A DNA stretch of 64,000 nucleotides from Variovorax fucosicus. GTDB taxonomy: Bacteria > Pseudomonadota > Gammaproteobacteria > Burkholderiales > Burkholderiaceae_C. The stretch is from NCBI RefSeq assembly GCF_030316825.1, contig NZ_JASZYU010000001.1, forward strand, positions 1,798,001 to 1,862,000, in the 5' to 3' direction. Both the position numbers and the translations under genes were made by a program. This document shows, piece by piece, positions 8,499 through 16,461 of the stretch (within the stretch, counting starts at the first letter, position 1; each line of letters begins with the position of its first letter). The notes beneath the pieces were generated by a model. The model saw only the letters and a program-made list of their open reading frames with translations, was not told where the DNA came from and made no database searches.

Positions 8499-9636
8499 GG
8501 GTGTACATCTCCAGATCCACGAAGTTCGAGCCGTTGTGGTTCTTCGCGCTGTAGGTCACGGGAAACTCACCGAAGCGCGCGTTGCCCATGCCTTCGAGCG
8601 CGGTGATGAAGCCCTCGCGCGTGAGGCTGCGGCCCGCGCGCTTGATGCCGTCGACCAGCACGCGCGAGACGATGTAGCCCTCGAGTGCGGTGTAGCTGTC
8701 GATCTTCTGGCCGAACTCGGCGCGGTCGCGCTGGTAGTCGGCCACGATCGGCAGGCGCGGCACCTGCGGCGGTGGCACGATGCTGGCCGTGACCAGACCT
8801 TCGAGCTTGCCGTTGAGGCGCTGCGCCGAGCCCTGCGCATCGGTGATGCCGACCGACAGCGTGTACAGAGGCGCAGCGGCACCGCTGGTGCGGTAGTCGC
8901 GGATGAACACCTCGGTCATGCGGCCGGCCATGATCATCACCACCGCGCCGGGTTGTGTCTTGGCCAGACTCTCGCCGATGGCCTTGGCGTCGGTCGCGGT
9001 GATTGCCATCGGCAGCGTCTGCACGACCTTGACGTTGTACTCGGCCGCCAGCTGCTCGCAGGTGGCGAGGTTCGACTTGCCGAAGGCGCTGTCCTGGAAC
9101 ACCACGGCGATGCTCTTGTTGCCGATGGTCGAGAGGTGGCTGATGATCTTGCGCAGCTCGAGGTCGTAGCCAGCTCGCACATGGAACAGGTGGCGGTCGA
9201 AGTTGGTGCGGAACGATGTGGTGCCGACCAGCGGCGCGAACATCGGCACGCCCGCCTTGGTGGCCAGCGGCATCGCGGCCACCAGATTGCCGGTGGCCAC
9301 ATAGCCGGTGAGCGCGAACACCTTGTCTTCGTCGATCAGCTTGGCGGTGTTGGCAGCCGTGCGCTGCGGCTCGTAGGCATCGTCGTACGACACCAGTTCG
9401 AGCTTGCGGCCGTTGACGCCGCCGCTCTTGTTGACGCGGTCGAAGTAGAGCTGGATGCCGGCCCGGTAGTCGATGCCGAAGTCCTTGGCCACGCCGCTGA
9501 ACACGGCCGACTGGCCGATACGGATGGTGCTGTCGGACACGCCGGTTTCGGCGAGCGCCAGGCCGGGCAGCGCGGCACCCAGCCACAGCGCCGCATGCCA
9601 CGCCGCGCGGGCGCGTTGCTTGAAATGCAAGCCCAT
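8476..9636 (-). CDS. Liv-type ABC transporter substrate-binding protein (second)
   Basis: A 386-residue periplasmic binding protein of the branched-chain amino-acid (LivK/Peripla_BP_6) type. A Sec signal peptide covers about residues 1-30, ending LPGLALA. The mature protein opens with IRIGQSAVFSG and has the usual YDDAYEP hinge region. It lies 3 nt after the nicotinamidase gene and overlaps nicA, within the nicotinate operon and apart from the first binding protein at 13865. Two binding proteins for one LivHMGF set suggest that the transporter takes two related ligands, such as nicotinate and nicotinamide or an intermediate. That assignment rests on context; fold and export are firm. Confidence 0.87.
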   Translation of the reverse strand: MGLHFKQRARAAWHAALWLGAALPGLALAETGVSDSTIRIGQSAVFSGVAKDFGIDYRAGIQLYFDRVNKSGGVNGRKLELVSYDDAYEPQRTAANTAKLIDEDKVFALTGYVATGNLVAAMPLATKAGVPMFAPLVGTTSFRTNFDRHLFHVRAGYDLELRKIISHLSTIGNKSIAVVFQDSAFGKSNLATCEQLAAEYNVKVVQTLPMAITATDAKAIGESLAKTQPGAVVMIMAGRMTEVFIRDYRTSGAAAPLYTLSVGITDAQGSAQRLNGKLEGLVTASIVPPPQVPRLPIVADYQRDRAEFGQKIDSYTALEGYIVSRVLVDGIKRAGRSLTREGFITALEGMGNARFGEFPVTYSAKNHNGSNFVDLEMYTRDGSLRR

Positions 9637-9639
9637 ACC

Positions 9640-10368
9640 TCAGGCGGCCACGGCGATGTCGGCCGACTGGATGCGCTTGACGCCCTTGGCGGTCATCTGC
9701 TTCCAGGCCGCAGCCAGCGAACCATTGAGGTCGATGCCACGCGTCGCGTCTTCGATCACATAGGCCTCGAAGCCTGCCTTGCGTGCATCCATCGCGGTCC
9801 AGGCGACGCAGAAGTCGGTGGCCAGGCCGGTGACGAACACGGTCTTGATGCCACGCGCCTTGAGGTAGCCGGCCAGCCCGGTCGCCGTCTTGTGGTCGGC
9901 CTCCTCGAAGGCCGAGTAGCTGTCCATGTCCTTGTGGAAGCCCTTGCGGATGACGAGCTGCGCGGTCGGCACCTTGAGTTCCTTGCCGAGCGCGGCATCC
10001 TCGGTGCCCTGCACGCAATGATCCGGCCACAGCACCTGCGTGCCGTAGCTGAGCTTGGTGGTCTCGAACGGCTTCTTGCCCGTGTACGTGCTCGCGAACG
10101 AGGCATGGCCTGCGGTGTGCCAGTCCTGCGTGACGACCACGTTCTCGAAGCCCGGCGCCAGCTTGTTGATGATCGGGATGACTTCGTTGCCGCCCTTGAC
10201 CGCGAGCGTACCGCCGTCGAGGAAGCAGTTCTGCACGTCGACCACGATCAGCGCGGCCTTGCTGCCGGGCTTGATCTTGCCGGCCGCGAAGGCGGACAGG
10301 CCGAAACCGCCCATGAGGCCGAGTGCGGCGCCGGACTTGAGAAGGGTTCTGCGATTGGCGTAGGACAT
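9640..10368 (-). CDS. pncA: Twin-arginine-exported nicotinamidase (isochorismatase-like)
   Basis: A 242-residue cysteine hydrolase of the nicotinamidase family, converting nicotinamide to nicotinate and ammonia. The N-terminus carries a twin-arginine signal (NRRTLLK, Arg6-Arg7, then a hydrophobic segment to about residue 29), so the folded enzyme should act in the periplasm. Asp44, Lys142 and Cys187 fit the catalytic triad; Asp51, His84 and His88 fit the metal site; WPDHCVQGT and GLATDFCV are family signatures. Most bacterial PncA proteins are cytoplasmic NAD-salvage enzymes, so export points to a catabolic role. It sits between livF and the second binding protein in the nicotinate operon. 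Another exported amide substrate cannot be excluded. Confidence 0.87.
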   Translation of the reverse strand: MSYANRRTLLKSGAALGLMGGFGLSAFAAGKIKPGSKAALIVVDVQNCFLDGGTLAVKGGNEVIPIINKLAPGFENVVVTQDWHTAGHASFASTYTGKKPFETTKLSYGTQVLWPDHCVQGTEDAALGKELKVPTAQLVIRKGFHKDMDSYSAFEEADHKTATGLAGYLKARGIKTVFVTGLATDFCVAWTAMDARKAGFEAYVIEDATRGIDLNGSLAAAWKQMTAKGVKRIQSADIAVAA

Positions 10369-10397
10369 GATGAATGCTCCGGGAGGTTGAGAAAAAA

Positions 10398-11132
10398 TCA
10401 GACGCTGAGATACGCGCGGCGAATCTCGTCGTTGGCGGCGAGTTCGGCCATCGAGGCCTGGTAGCGGATCTGGCCCTTTTCGAGCACATAGGCGCGGTCC
10501 GACACCAGTTCGGCAAAGTGCATGTTCTGCTCCGACAACAGGATGCTCACGCCATGTGCCTTGAGCTCGAGGATCATGTTGGCCATCTGCTCGACGATCA
10601 CTGGCGCCACGCCTTCCGATGGCTCGTCGAGCAGCACCAGATACGGGTTGCCCATCAGCGTGCGCGCCACGGTCAGCATCTGCTGCTCGCCGCCGCTCAT
10701 GCGGCCGCCCGGACGGTTCGGCATTTCACCCAGATTGGGAAACAGCTTGAACAGCCGCTCGGGCGTCCACACCGGCGCGCTGCTGCCGTCCGTCCAGCGG
10801 CGCTCGGGCTGTCTGCCGACCTCGAGGTTCTCCATCACCGTGAGGTCGGTGAACACGCGCCGGTCTTCGGGCACGAAGCCCAGGCCCAGCCGCGCCGCCA
10901 CGTGCGGCTCCCGCTTCGAGATGTCGTGGCCCAGAAAGCTCACCGCACCGCGGCGCTTGGGCAGCATGCCGATCAGCGCCTTGAGCGTGGTCGACTTGCC
11001 GGCGCCGTTGCGGCCCATCAGCGCGACCACTTCGCCGCGCCGCACTTCGAGATCCACGTCGTAGAGGATCTGCGCGGCGCCATACCAGGCGCACAGCGAT
11101 TTCGCCTGGAGCAATGTTTCGTGTGTGCTCAT
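10398..11132 (-). CDS. livF: Liv-type ABC transporter ATP-binding protein LivF
   Basis: A 244-residue ABC ATPase of the LivF type. It has Walker A GRNGAGKS, the signature MSGGEQQML, Walker B YLVLLDEPS and the C-terminal switch histidine region SEQNMHF. It would power uptake with LivG through the fused LivHM permease at the cytoplasmic face. Its ATG at 11132 overlaps the livG stop by 4 nt, and the nicotinamidase gene begins 29 nt after its stop. Its place in the nicotinate operon implies that the transporter carries nicotinate or a related pyridine acid rather than branched-chain amino acids. Confidence 0.9.
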   Translation of the reverse strand: MSTHETLLQAKSLCAWYGAAQILYDVDLEVRRGEVVALMGRNGAGKSTTLKALIGMLPKRRGAVSFLGHDISKREPHVAARLGLGFVPEDRRVFTDLTVMENLEVGRQPERRWTDGSSAPVWTPERLFKLFPNLGEMPNRPGGRMSGGEQQMLTVARTLMGNPYLVLLDEPSEGVAPVIVEQMANMILELKAHGVSILLSEQNMHFAELVSDRAYVLEKGQIRYQASMAELAANDEIRRAYLSV

Positions 11133-11941
11133 CCTGCCGCTCCCACCGCCGCGTTCACTTCGGCGGCCTTCTCTGCAATCTTCTCGAAGGTCTTGCCGCT
11201 GCCGAAGTACACCTCCTGCACCTTCGGATGGTCGCGGATCTCGAGCGGCTTGCCCTGCGCGATGAGCCGGCCACGCGCCAGCACGATCATGCGGTCGGCG
11301 TAGGCGAACACCACGTCCATGCTGTGTTCGGTGAACAGCACGGCCAGGCCGCGCTGGATCACGAGTTCCTTGGTCAGTGCCATCAGCGAATTGCGCTCCT
11401 TCGGCGCCATGCCGGCCGTGGGCTCGTCCATCAGCAACAGCTTCGGGCTGTTGGCCATGGCGATCGCGAGTTCGACGCGCTTGACGTCGCCGTACGCGAG
11501 TTCGCTGCAGGGGCGATCGGCCTGCGCCTTCATGCCGACCTGCTCCAGCAGCGCGAGCGCCTCGTCGCGCTTGTGCTCGGCCGCGCGGCGCCACATTGAA
11601 AACAACTTGCCGTCGTGCGAGAGCATCGCCATCTGCACGTTCTCGACCACTGTGAGCGATGCAAAGGTTTCGGCGATCTGGAAGGTGCGGCCGACGCCCA
11701 GGCGCCAGATGGCGCGCGGCTTGCGGCCCACCAGTTCGTGCCCGTCGAACAGGATCGAACCCTGGTCTGCCTTGAGCTGGCCGTTGACCATGTTGAAGGT
11801 GGTCGACTTGCCGGCGCCGTTGGGGCCGATCAGTGCCAGCAGTTCGCCGGCGGCGAGTTCGAAGCTGATGCCGTCGACCGCCTTCACGCCGCCGAACGAC
11901 TTGCCGAGGTTGTCGACCTTGAGAAGAGGCGACGTGCTCAT
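11129..11941 (-). CDS. livG: Liv-type ABC transporter ATP-binding protein LivG
   Basis: A 270-residue ABC ATPase of the LivG type, with Walker A GPNGAGKS, the LivG-specific RTFQIAETF stretch, a diverged signature region (LAYGDVKRVELAIAMA, lacking the usual LSGGQ) and Walker B KLLLMDEPTAGM. A C-terminal extension of about 25 residues follows the usual KVQEVYFG end. The ATG at 11941 overlaps the stop of the fused permease gene and the stop overlaps the livF start, both by 4 nt. It partners LivF as the second nucleotide-binding domain of the pyridine-acid transporter proposed here. The altered signature sequence is odd, because the LSGGQ motif normally contacts ATP in the partner subunit. Confidence 0.9.
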   Translation of the reverse strand: MSTSPLLKVDNLGKSFGGVKAVDGISFELAAGELLALIGPNGAGKSTTFNMVNGQLKADQGSILFDGHELVGRKPRAIWRLGVGRTFQIAETFASLTVVENVQMAMLSHDGKLFSMWRRAAEHKRDEALALLEQVGMKAQADRPCSELAYGDVKRVELAIAMANSPKLLLMDEPTAGMAPKERNSLMALTKELVIQRGLAVLFTEHSMDVVFAYADRMIVLARGRLIAQGKPLEIRDHPKVQEVYFGSGKTFEKIAEKAAEVNAAVGAAG

Positions 11942-13854
11942 GCCTTGGCCTCCTTCACTTCCACCGCGTCCGGCTTGCGCTTCAACCGGTCGAACAGTTG
12001 CTTCGTGAAGCCCGCGATGCCTTGCGGGAACAGCAACACCAGGATCAGGATGATCGCGCCCAGCATCGCGCGCCAGTAGTCGGTGTTGCGCGCCACCGCG
12101 TCGTGCAGCCAGCTGAAGGTGAAGGCCCCCACCACCGGCCCGGCCAGCGTCTGGATGCCGCCCAGCAGCACCATGACCAGGCCGTCGACCGACTTGCCGA
12201 CGCTGAGGCTTTCGGGCGAGATGCTGCCTTTGGAGAACGCATAGAGCGAGCCAGCCAGCCCGGCCGCGGCACCCGCGATGACGAAGGCCGTCCACTGCAT
12301 GCGCTTGACGTCGATGCCGATCGCGTCGGCGCGCAGCACCGAATCGCGCCCGGCGCGCAGCGCATAGCCGAACGGCGAGAACAGCACGCGGCGCAGCATG
12401 AGGATGCCGCCGCCCACCAGCACCAGCGTGAGCCAGTAGTAGGCGCGCTTGTCCGACAGCCATTCCGAGGGCCAGACACCGGTGAGGCCATTACTGCCGC
12501 CGGTGAACGAATCCCACTGGTAGGTGATGGCCCAGGTGATCTGCGCGAAGGCCAGCGTGAGCATTGCGAGGTACACGCCCGACAGCCGCACCGCGAACCA
12601 GCCGTAGACGAAGGCACCTATGGCCGCGACCAGCGGCGCCGCGATAAGCGCCACCTCCATCGGCAGGCCGCTCGAACGCACCAGCAGCGCGGCGCCGTAC
12701 GCGCCCAGGCCGAAGTACGCCGCGTGGCCGAACGAGTGCATGCCGGCCGGGCCCATGATGAAGTGCAGGCTGGCGGCGAACAGCGCGGCGATCAGCAGGT
12801 CGATCAGCAGCACCGTGGTGTAGGGCGAATCGGCCGTGAGCAGCGGCATCGCCATCAGCACGGCACCGAGCGCGGCGACCAGCCAGAGGTAGCCCTTGCC
12901 GGCGCGGCGCAGCGGCTCTTCCTGCATGCCGACATAGCGGCTCGGCGCCTGCGGCCTGCCGAACAGGCCCCACGGGCGCCAGACCAGCACCACCGCCATG
13001 ACGAGGAATTCGACCACCAGCGTGAGCTTGGAGAACGACACGCTGTAGCCGAACACATCGACCACGCCGAGCCAGATGCAGACGGCCTTGATCTCGGAAA
13101 TGAGCAGTGCCGCCACATACGCCCCCGGGATCGAGCCCATGCCGCCGACCACCACCACCACGAAGGCCGCGCCGATGGTGTTGAGGTCCATCTCGAGCGT
13201 GGCGGGCTCCCGCGGCAACTGCAGCGCACCGCCGAGCCCTGCCAGCAGGGCGCCGAGCGCGAACACGGCCGTGAACAGCCAGGCCTGGTTGACGCCGAGC
13301 GCGCTGACCATCTCGCGGTCTTGCGTGGCGGCGCGCACCAGCGTGCCCCAGCGCGTGCGCGTGAGCAGCAGCCAGAGCAGGCCCAGCACCACCGGGCCGA
13401 CCACGATCAGGAACAGGTCGTAGCTCGGGAACTGCCGGCCGAGGATTTCGACCGAGCCCGACAGGCCCGGCGCACGCGGGCCGAGCAGCTCGTCGGGGCC
13501 CCAGAGCCACAGCACTGCGTCCTTGATCACCAGCACGAGTGCAAAGGTCGCGAGCAACTGGAACAGCTCGGGCGCCTTGTAGATGCGGCGCAGCAGCACC
13601 ACCTCGATCAGCGCGCCGAGGATGCCCACGGCGACGGCTGCGATCACGAGTGCCGGCCAGAAGCCCAGGCCGGTGCCCAGCTTCTCGACCAGCGTGTAGG
13701 CGATGTAGATGCCCACCATGAAGAAGGAGCCGTGCGCGAAGTTGACGATGCGCGTGACGCCGAAAATCAGCGACAGGCCCGCCCCCACGAGGAACAGCGA
13801 AGAAGCCGACGACAGCCCCGTGAGGAACTGCAGCAGCAAGGAAGACAAACTCAT
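11938..13854 (-). CDS. Fused LivH-LivM permease of the Liv-type ABC transporter
   Basis: A 638-residue integral membrane protein that joins the two permease domains normally encoded by livH and livM. Residues 1 to about 295 match LivH (start SLIFGVTRIVNFAHGS, end WRPWGLFGRP). A hydrophilic linker at about 295-320 follows, then a LivM half with MGPAGMHSFGHAAYFGLGAYGAALL and a final ILVLLFPQGIAG. The frame is open throughout with no stop at the junction. The ATG at 13854 lies 10 nt after the stop of the first binding-protein gene; the stop overlaps livG by 4 nt. Fused LivHM proteins occur in other proteobacteria; the fixed 1:1 stoichiometry is the functional consequence. Confidence 0.92.
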   Translation of the reverse strand: MSLSSLLLQFLTGLSSASSLFLVGAGLSLIFGVTRIVNFAHGSFFMVGIYIAYTLVEKLGTGLGFWPALVIAAVAVGILGALIEVVLLRRIYKAPELFQLLATFALVLVIKDAVLWLWGPDELLGPRAPGLSGSVEILGRQFPSYDLFLIVVGPVVLGLLWLLLTRTRWGTLVRAATQDREMVSALGVNQAWLFTAVFALGALLAGLGGALQLPREPATLEMDLNTIGAAFVVVVVGGMGSIPGAYVAALLISEIKAVCIWLGVVDVFGYSVSFSKLTLVVEFLVMAVVLVWRPWGLFGRPQAPSRYVGMQEEPLRRAGKGYLWLVAALGAVLMAMPLLTADSPYTTVLLIDLLIAALFAASLHFIMGPAGMHSFGHAAYFGLGAYGAALLVRSSGLPMEVALIAAPLVAAIGAFVYGWFAVRLSGVYLAMLTLAFAQITWAITYQWDSFTGGSNGLTGVWPSEWLSDKRAYYWLTLVLVGGGILMLRRVLFSPFGYALRAGRDSVLRADAIGIDVKRMQWTAFVIAGAAAGLAGSLYAFSKGSISPESLSVGKSVDGLVMVLLGGIQTLAGPVVGAFTFSWLHDAVARNTDYWRAMLGAIILILVLLFPQGIAGFTKQLFDRLKRKPDAVEVKEAKA

Positions 13855-13864
13855 CCGGCGACCT

Positions 13865-15070
13865 TCATTGCGCCGCGCGCGCCTTCTTCACATCCGCGGC
13901 CGAAGGCTGGAACTTGGCGCCGTCGAGATAGACATAGTCGACCATCACGCCCTTGCCGCCTTCGTTCTTGGTCTTGCCGACGAAGGCACCCATGGTCGAC
14001 TGGTGGTCTTCCGGACGGTAGGTGATCTTGCCGAACGGCGTGTCGACCTGCAGGCCCTTGAAGGCGGCGACCAGCTTCGGCGTTTCGGTGCTCTTGGCCT
14101 TGGTGATGCCGGCCGCGACCGACTTGATCATGCTGTAGCCGACCACCGAGCCGAGGCGCGGGTAGTCCTTGTACTTGCCGTGGTAGGCCAGGAAGAAGGC
14201 CTTGTGCTCGGGCGTCTGGATGCCATACCAGGGGTAGCCGGTGACGAGCCAGCCGTTAGGCGCTTCGTCCTTCAGCGGGTCGAGGTATTCGGGCTCGCCG
14301 GTCAGCACGCTGACCACGGCACGGTCCTTGAACAGCCCGCGGGTGTTGCCCTCGCGCACGAACTTCGACAGGTCGGCGCCGAAGAGCACGTTGAAGATGG
14401 CATCGGGCTTGGCATCGCCCAGTGCCTGGGCCACGGCACCGGCGTCGACCTTGCCCAGCGGCGTGGCCTGCTCGACCACGAACTCCACGTCGGGCTGTGC
14501 AGCCTTCAGCAGGTTCTTGAAGGCGGCCACGGCCGACTGGCCGTATTCGTAGTTGGGGTAGACGATGGCCCAGCGCTTCTTGTTGAGCTTGACCGCCTCG
14601 GGCACCAGCATCGCGGCCTGCATGTAGGTGCCGGGGCGCAGGCGGAAGGTGTACTCGTTGCCGCCCTGCCAGGTCATCTTGTCGGTGAGCGGTTCACCGG
14701 CCAGGAAGAAGAACTTCTTCTGCTTGGCGAAGTCGGCCACGGCCAGGCCGGTGTTCGACAGGAAGGTGCCGGTCAGCACGTCGATCTTCTCGCGTGCCAC
14801 CAGTTCTTCGGCCACACGCACCGCGTCGCCGGGGTTCGCGTTATCGTCACGCGTGATGAGTTCGACCTTCTTGCCATTGATGCCGCCCTTGGCATTGATC
14901 TCTTCGACGGCCAGTTCCATGCCCTTCTTGTAGGGCTCGAGGAAGGCGGGCTGCGCCTTGTAGCTGTTGACCTCGCCGATCTTGATAACGCCCTGCGCAT
15001 GCGCGGGAACGAGAGCGGTGGCCAGGGTGGCGAGTGCCGCGGCGCTGAAGACATGACGCAGTGGTTTCAT
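13865..15070 (-). CDS. Liv-type ABC transporter substrate-binding protein (first)
   Basis: A 401-residue LivK-family periplasmic binding protein. The Sec signal is at residues 1 to about 25 (LATALVPAHA cleavage region) and the mature part begins VIKIGEVNSYKAQ. The start at 15070 (MKPLRHVF) has GGAG-like sequence upstream and the correct signal peptide; an open extension further upstream runs through an intergenic repeat and is rejected. It is the first gene of the transporter block and is followed 10 nt later by the fused permease. Together with the second binding protein it should deliver nicotinate-type ligands. The ligand is inferred from the operon. Confidence 0.9.
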   Translation of the reverse strand: MKPLRHVFSAAALATLATALVPAHAQGVIKIGEVNSYKAQPAFLEPYKKGMELAVEEINAKGGINGKKVELITRDDNANPGDAVRVAEELVAREKIDVLTGTFLSNTGLAVADFAKQKKFFFLAGEPLTDKMTWQGGNEYTFRLRPGTYMQAAMLVPEAVKLNKKRWAIVYPNYEYGQSAVAAFKNLLKAAQPDVEFVVEQATPLGKVDAGAVAQALGDAKPDAIFNVLFGADLSKFVREGNTRGLFKDRAVVSVLTGEPEYLDPLKDEAPNGWLVTGYPWYGIQTPEHKAFFLAYHGKYKDYPRLGSVVGYSMIKSVAAGITKAKSTETPKLVAAFKGLQVDTPFGKITYRPEDHQSTMGAFVGKTKNEGGKGVMVDYVYLDGAKFQPSAADVKKARAAQ

Positions 15071-15125
15071 GAAAAACTCCTTGAGTACAGGGAACAAAAA
15101 CGAATAACTGACTTTTCGCGGAACA

Positions 15126-15219
15126 CCGCGGAACCGGCTTCGCCGGGCCGCCGGTGTTGCCCCCGGCAGGGGGTTGGCGGAGCGACACGAAGTGCGCGAA
15201 GACTGAGGGCGAGCTTCAT
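15126..15219. repeat. Comamonad-type intergenic repeat, family A copy 1
   Basis: This stretch begins CCGCGGAACCGGCTTCGCCG and continues through a C5/G5 hairpin, then GGCGGAGCGACACGAAGTGC and GCGAAGACTGAGGGCGAGC. Two close relatives occur at 43960 and 44854 in the same orientation. It fills the 158-nt gap between a PF06684 gene and the first Liv binding-protein gene. The nested GC-rich dyads could form hairpins in the operon transcript and moderate expression between the enzyme and transporter parts. Confidence 0.85.
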
Positions 15220-15228
15220 ACTCGAGCT

Positions 15229-15813
15229 TCATTTCAATCCGTCTTCGCCCTTGATTTCAGAGACCTTCAGGCCGCCGATGCGCGGCAACGGGCGGCCGCT
15301 GTCGGTAACTGCGACGGCAACGACGATCTCGTTGGCGCGCGGGGCATCGGAGACACGGGCTTCGACCGCATCGAAGTGGCTGCGCACGAAGGCTGCATCC
15401 TTGTGGCCGAGCGGCACGTCGATCGCGGTGCCGAGCGTGCCGCGCTTCTTGCTGGACGGCACCAGGGCCGCGCCCTTCTCCACCGCCACGCGCAGCGGCG
15501 CGCCGAGCTTGGGATGAAGGATGGCAGCGGCGTGCTCCAGCTCGCCGGCTTCGCCGACGATCGCGGCCTTGCCGTAGCTCTGCGCGGCACCCGGTGCGAT
15601 GCCGAGCGCGGCCACGCACTTCTGGCCGAGCAGCGCACCGAGCTCTTCGCCGATGGCGATCAGCTCGTCGAGGTTTTCGCTGTAGCGGCCGGCGTAGGGG
15701 TTCTCGATCACGGCGATGGCTACGGCGCGGCGCGTCGGCGGGTCGATGGCTTGGCCCATTTCGATACGGGTCTCGTCCACCTGGACGAGGAGTTTGCGGA
15801 TATTGGCAGTCAT
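15229..15813 (-). CDS. PF06684 (amino acid synthesis / former DUF1185) family protein, copy 1
   Basis: A 194-residue soluble protein of the family called amino acid synthesis (PF06684, earlier DUF1185). Recognisable segments are IENPYAGRYSENLDEL, GKAAIVGEAGELEHAAA and AIDVPLGHKDAAFVRSHFDA. It is about 30 residues shorter than its neighbour and paralogue at 15810, whose stop overlaps its ATG by 4 nt; the two may form a heteromer. No catalytic chemistry is established for the family as far as I know. The location between the reductase/UPF0280 genes and the transporter points to a role in nicotinate degradation, perhaps handling 6-hydroxynicotinate or its reduced product; this is inference. Confidence 0.82.
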   Translation of the reverse strand: MTANIRKLLVQVDETRIEMGQAIDPPTRRAVAIAVIENPYAGRYSENLDELIAIGEELGALLGQKCVAALGIAPGAAQSYGKAAIVGEAGELEHAAAILHPKLGAPLRVAVEKGAALVPSSKKRGTLGTAIDVPLGHKDAAFVRSHFDAVEARVSDAPRANEIVVAVAVTDSGRPLPRIGGLKVSEIKGEDGLK

Positions 15814-16457
15814 CGGAGTCCGTCCCACTTGGAAATGTCTTTGGCGAGCAGCCCGCCGACGCGGGCATGGATGCGGTAGCCGGTGCTCATCGCGAGGATG
15901 AAGACGATTTCGTCCGCGGCCGGCGCACCGGGCACGCGCACCTCGATCGCATCGAACTGGCCGCGCACATAGCTGGCATTGATGTTGGTGAGCGGCACGT
16001 CGAGCGCAGCGCCCGGCGGGCCGACCTTCTTGGTCGAGGGCACGATCGACAGCGCATTCGCAGGCTGGCCGGTTTTCTCTTCGGCCTCACCCTTGCGGTA
16101 CGCATTGCGGTCGCCCTTCCAGCCGAGCAGCTCGCGCATTGCATAGCCGCCCGGCACATGCCAGAGCGCGCCGTGTTCGAGCTCGCCCGCGGCACCGACG
16201 ATCGCGCCCTTGCCGTACGTGGCGATCTGCTCCGTGCCCACGTCCATGGCCGCGAGCAGCCGGTGCGCCATGTCGACACCGACCGGATCGAGCAACGTCA
16301 TCATCGGCAGGATGTCGGGCTCGTAGCGGCCGGCGAAAGGGTTGGTCAGCACGGCGCCGATGGCGCCACGCACCAGCGGAGTCGCGGCGCGGGGGCCGAA
16401 CTCGTGGTGGATGTGCTCGACTTGCGTGAAGACGCGGCGGATTTCGATCATGGACAT
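15810..16457 (-). CDS. PF06684 (amino acid synthesis / former DUF1185) family protein, copy 2
   Basis: A 215-residue paralogue of the preceding protein. Shared blocks are TNPFAGRYEPDI, GKGAIVGAAGELEHGALWH and ALDVPLTNINASYVRGQFDAIE, with an insertion of about 20 residues (RELLGWKGDRNAYRKGEAEE) after the GELEH block. The start is either the ATG at 16457 (MSMIEIRR) or the one at 16451; an earlier in-frame start would overlap the UPF0280 gene and is less likely. It lies 4 nt after the UPF0280 gene and overlaps copy 1 by 4 nt. The duplicated pair suggests two subunits of one enzyme of unknown activity. Confidence 0.82.
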   Translation of the reverse strand: MSMIEIRRVFTQVEHIHHEFGPRAATPLVRGAIGAVLTNPFAGRYEPDILPMMTLLDPVGVDMAHRLLAAMDVGTEQIATYGKGAIVGAAGELEHGALWHVPGGYAMRELLGWKGDRNAYRKGEAEEKTGQPANALSIVPSTKKVGPPGAALDVPLTNINASYVRGQFDAIEVRVPGAPAADEIVFILAMSTGYRIHARVGGLLAKDISKWDGLR

Positions 16458-16461
16458 TTCG

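Noticed and set aside
8251-10464. Plus-strand frame opposite nicA, the second binding protein and nicotinamidase
   Set aside because: Shadow of three well-supported minus-strand genes; no ribosome-binding site or domain.
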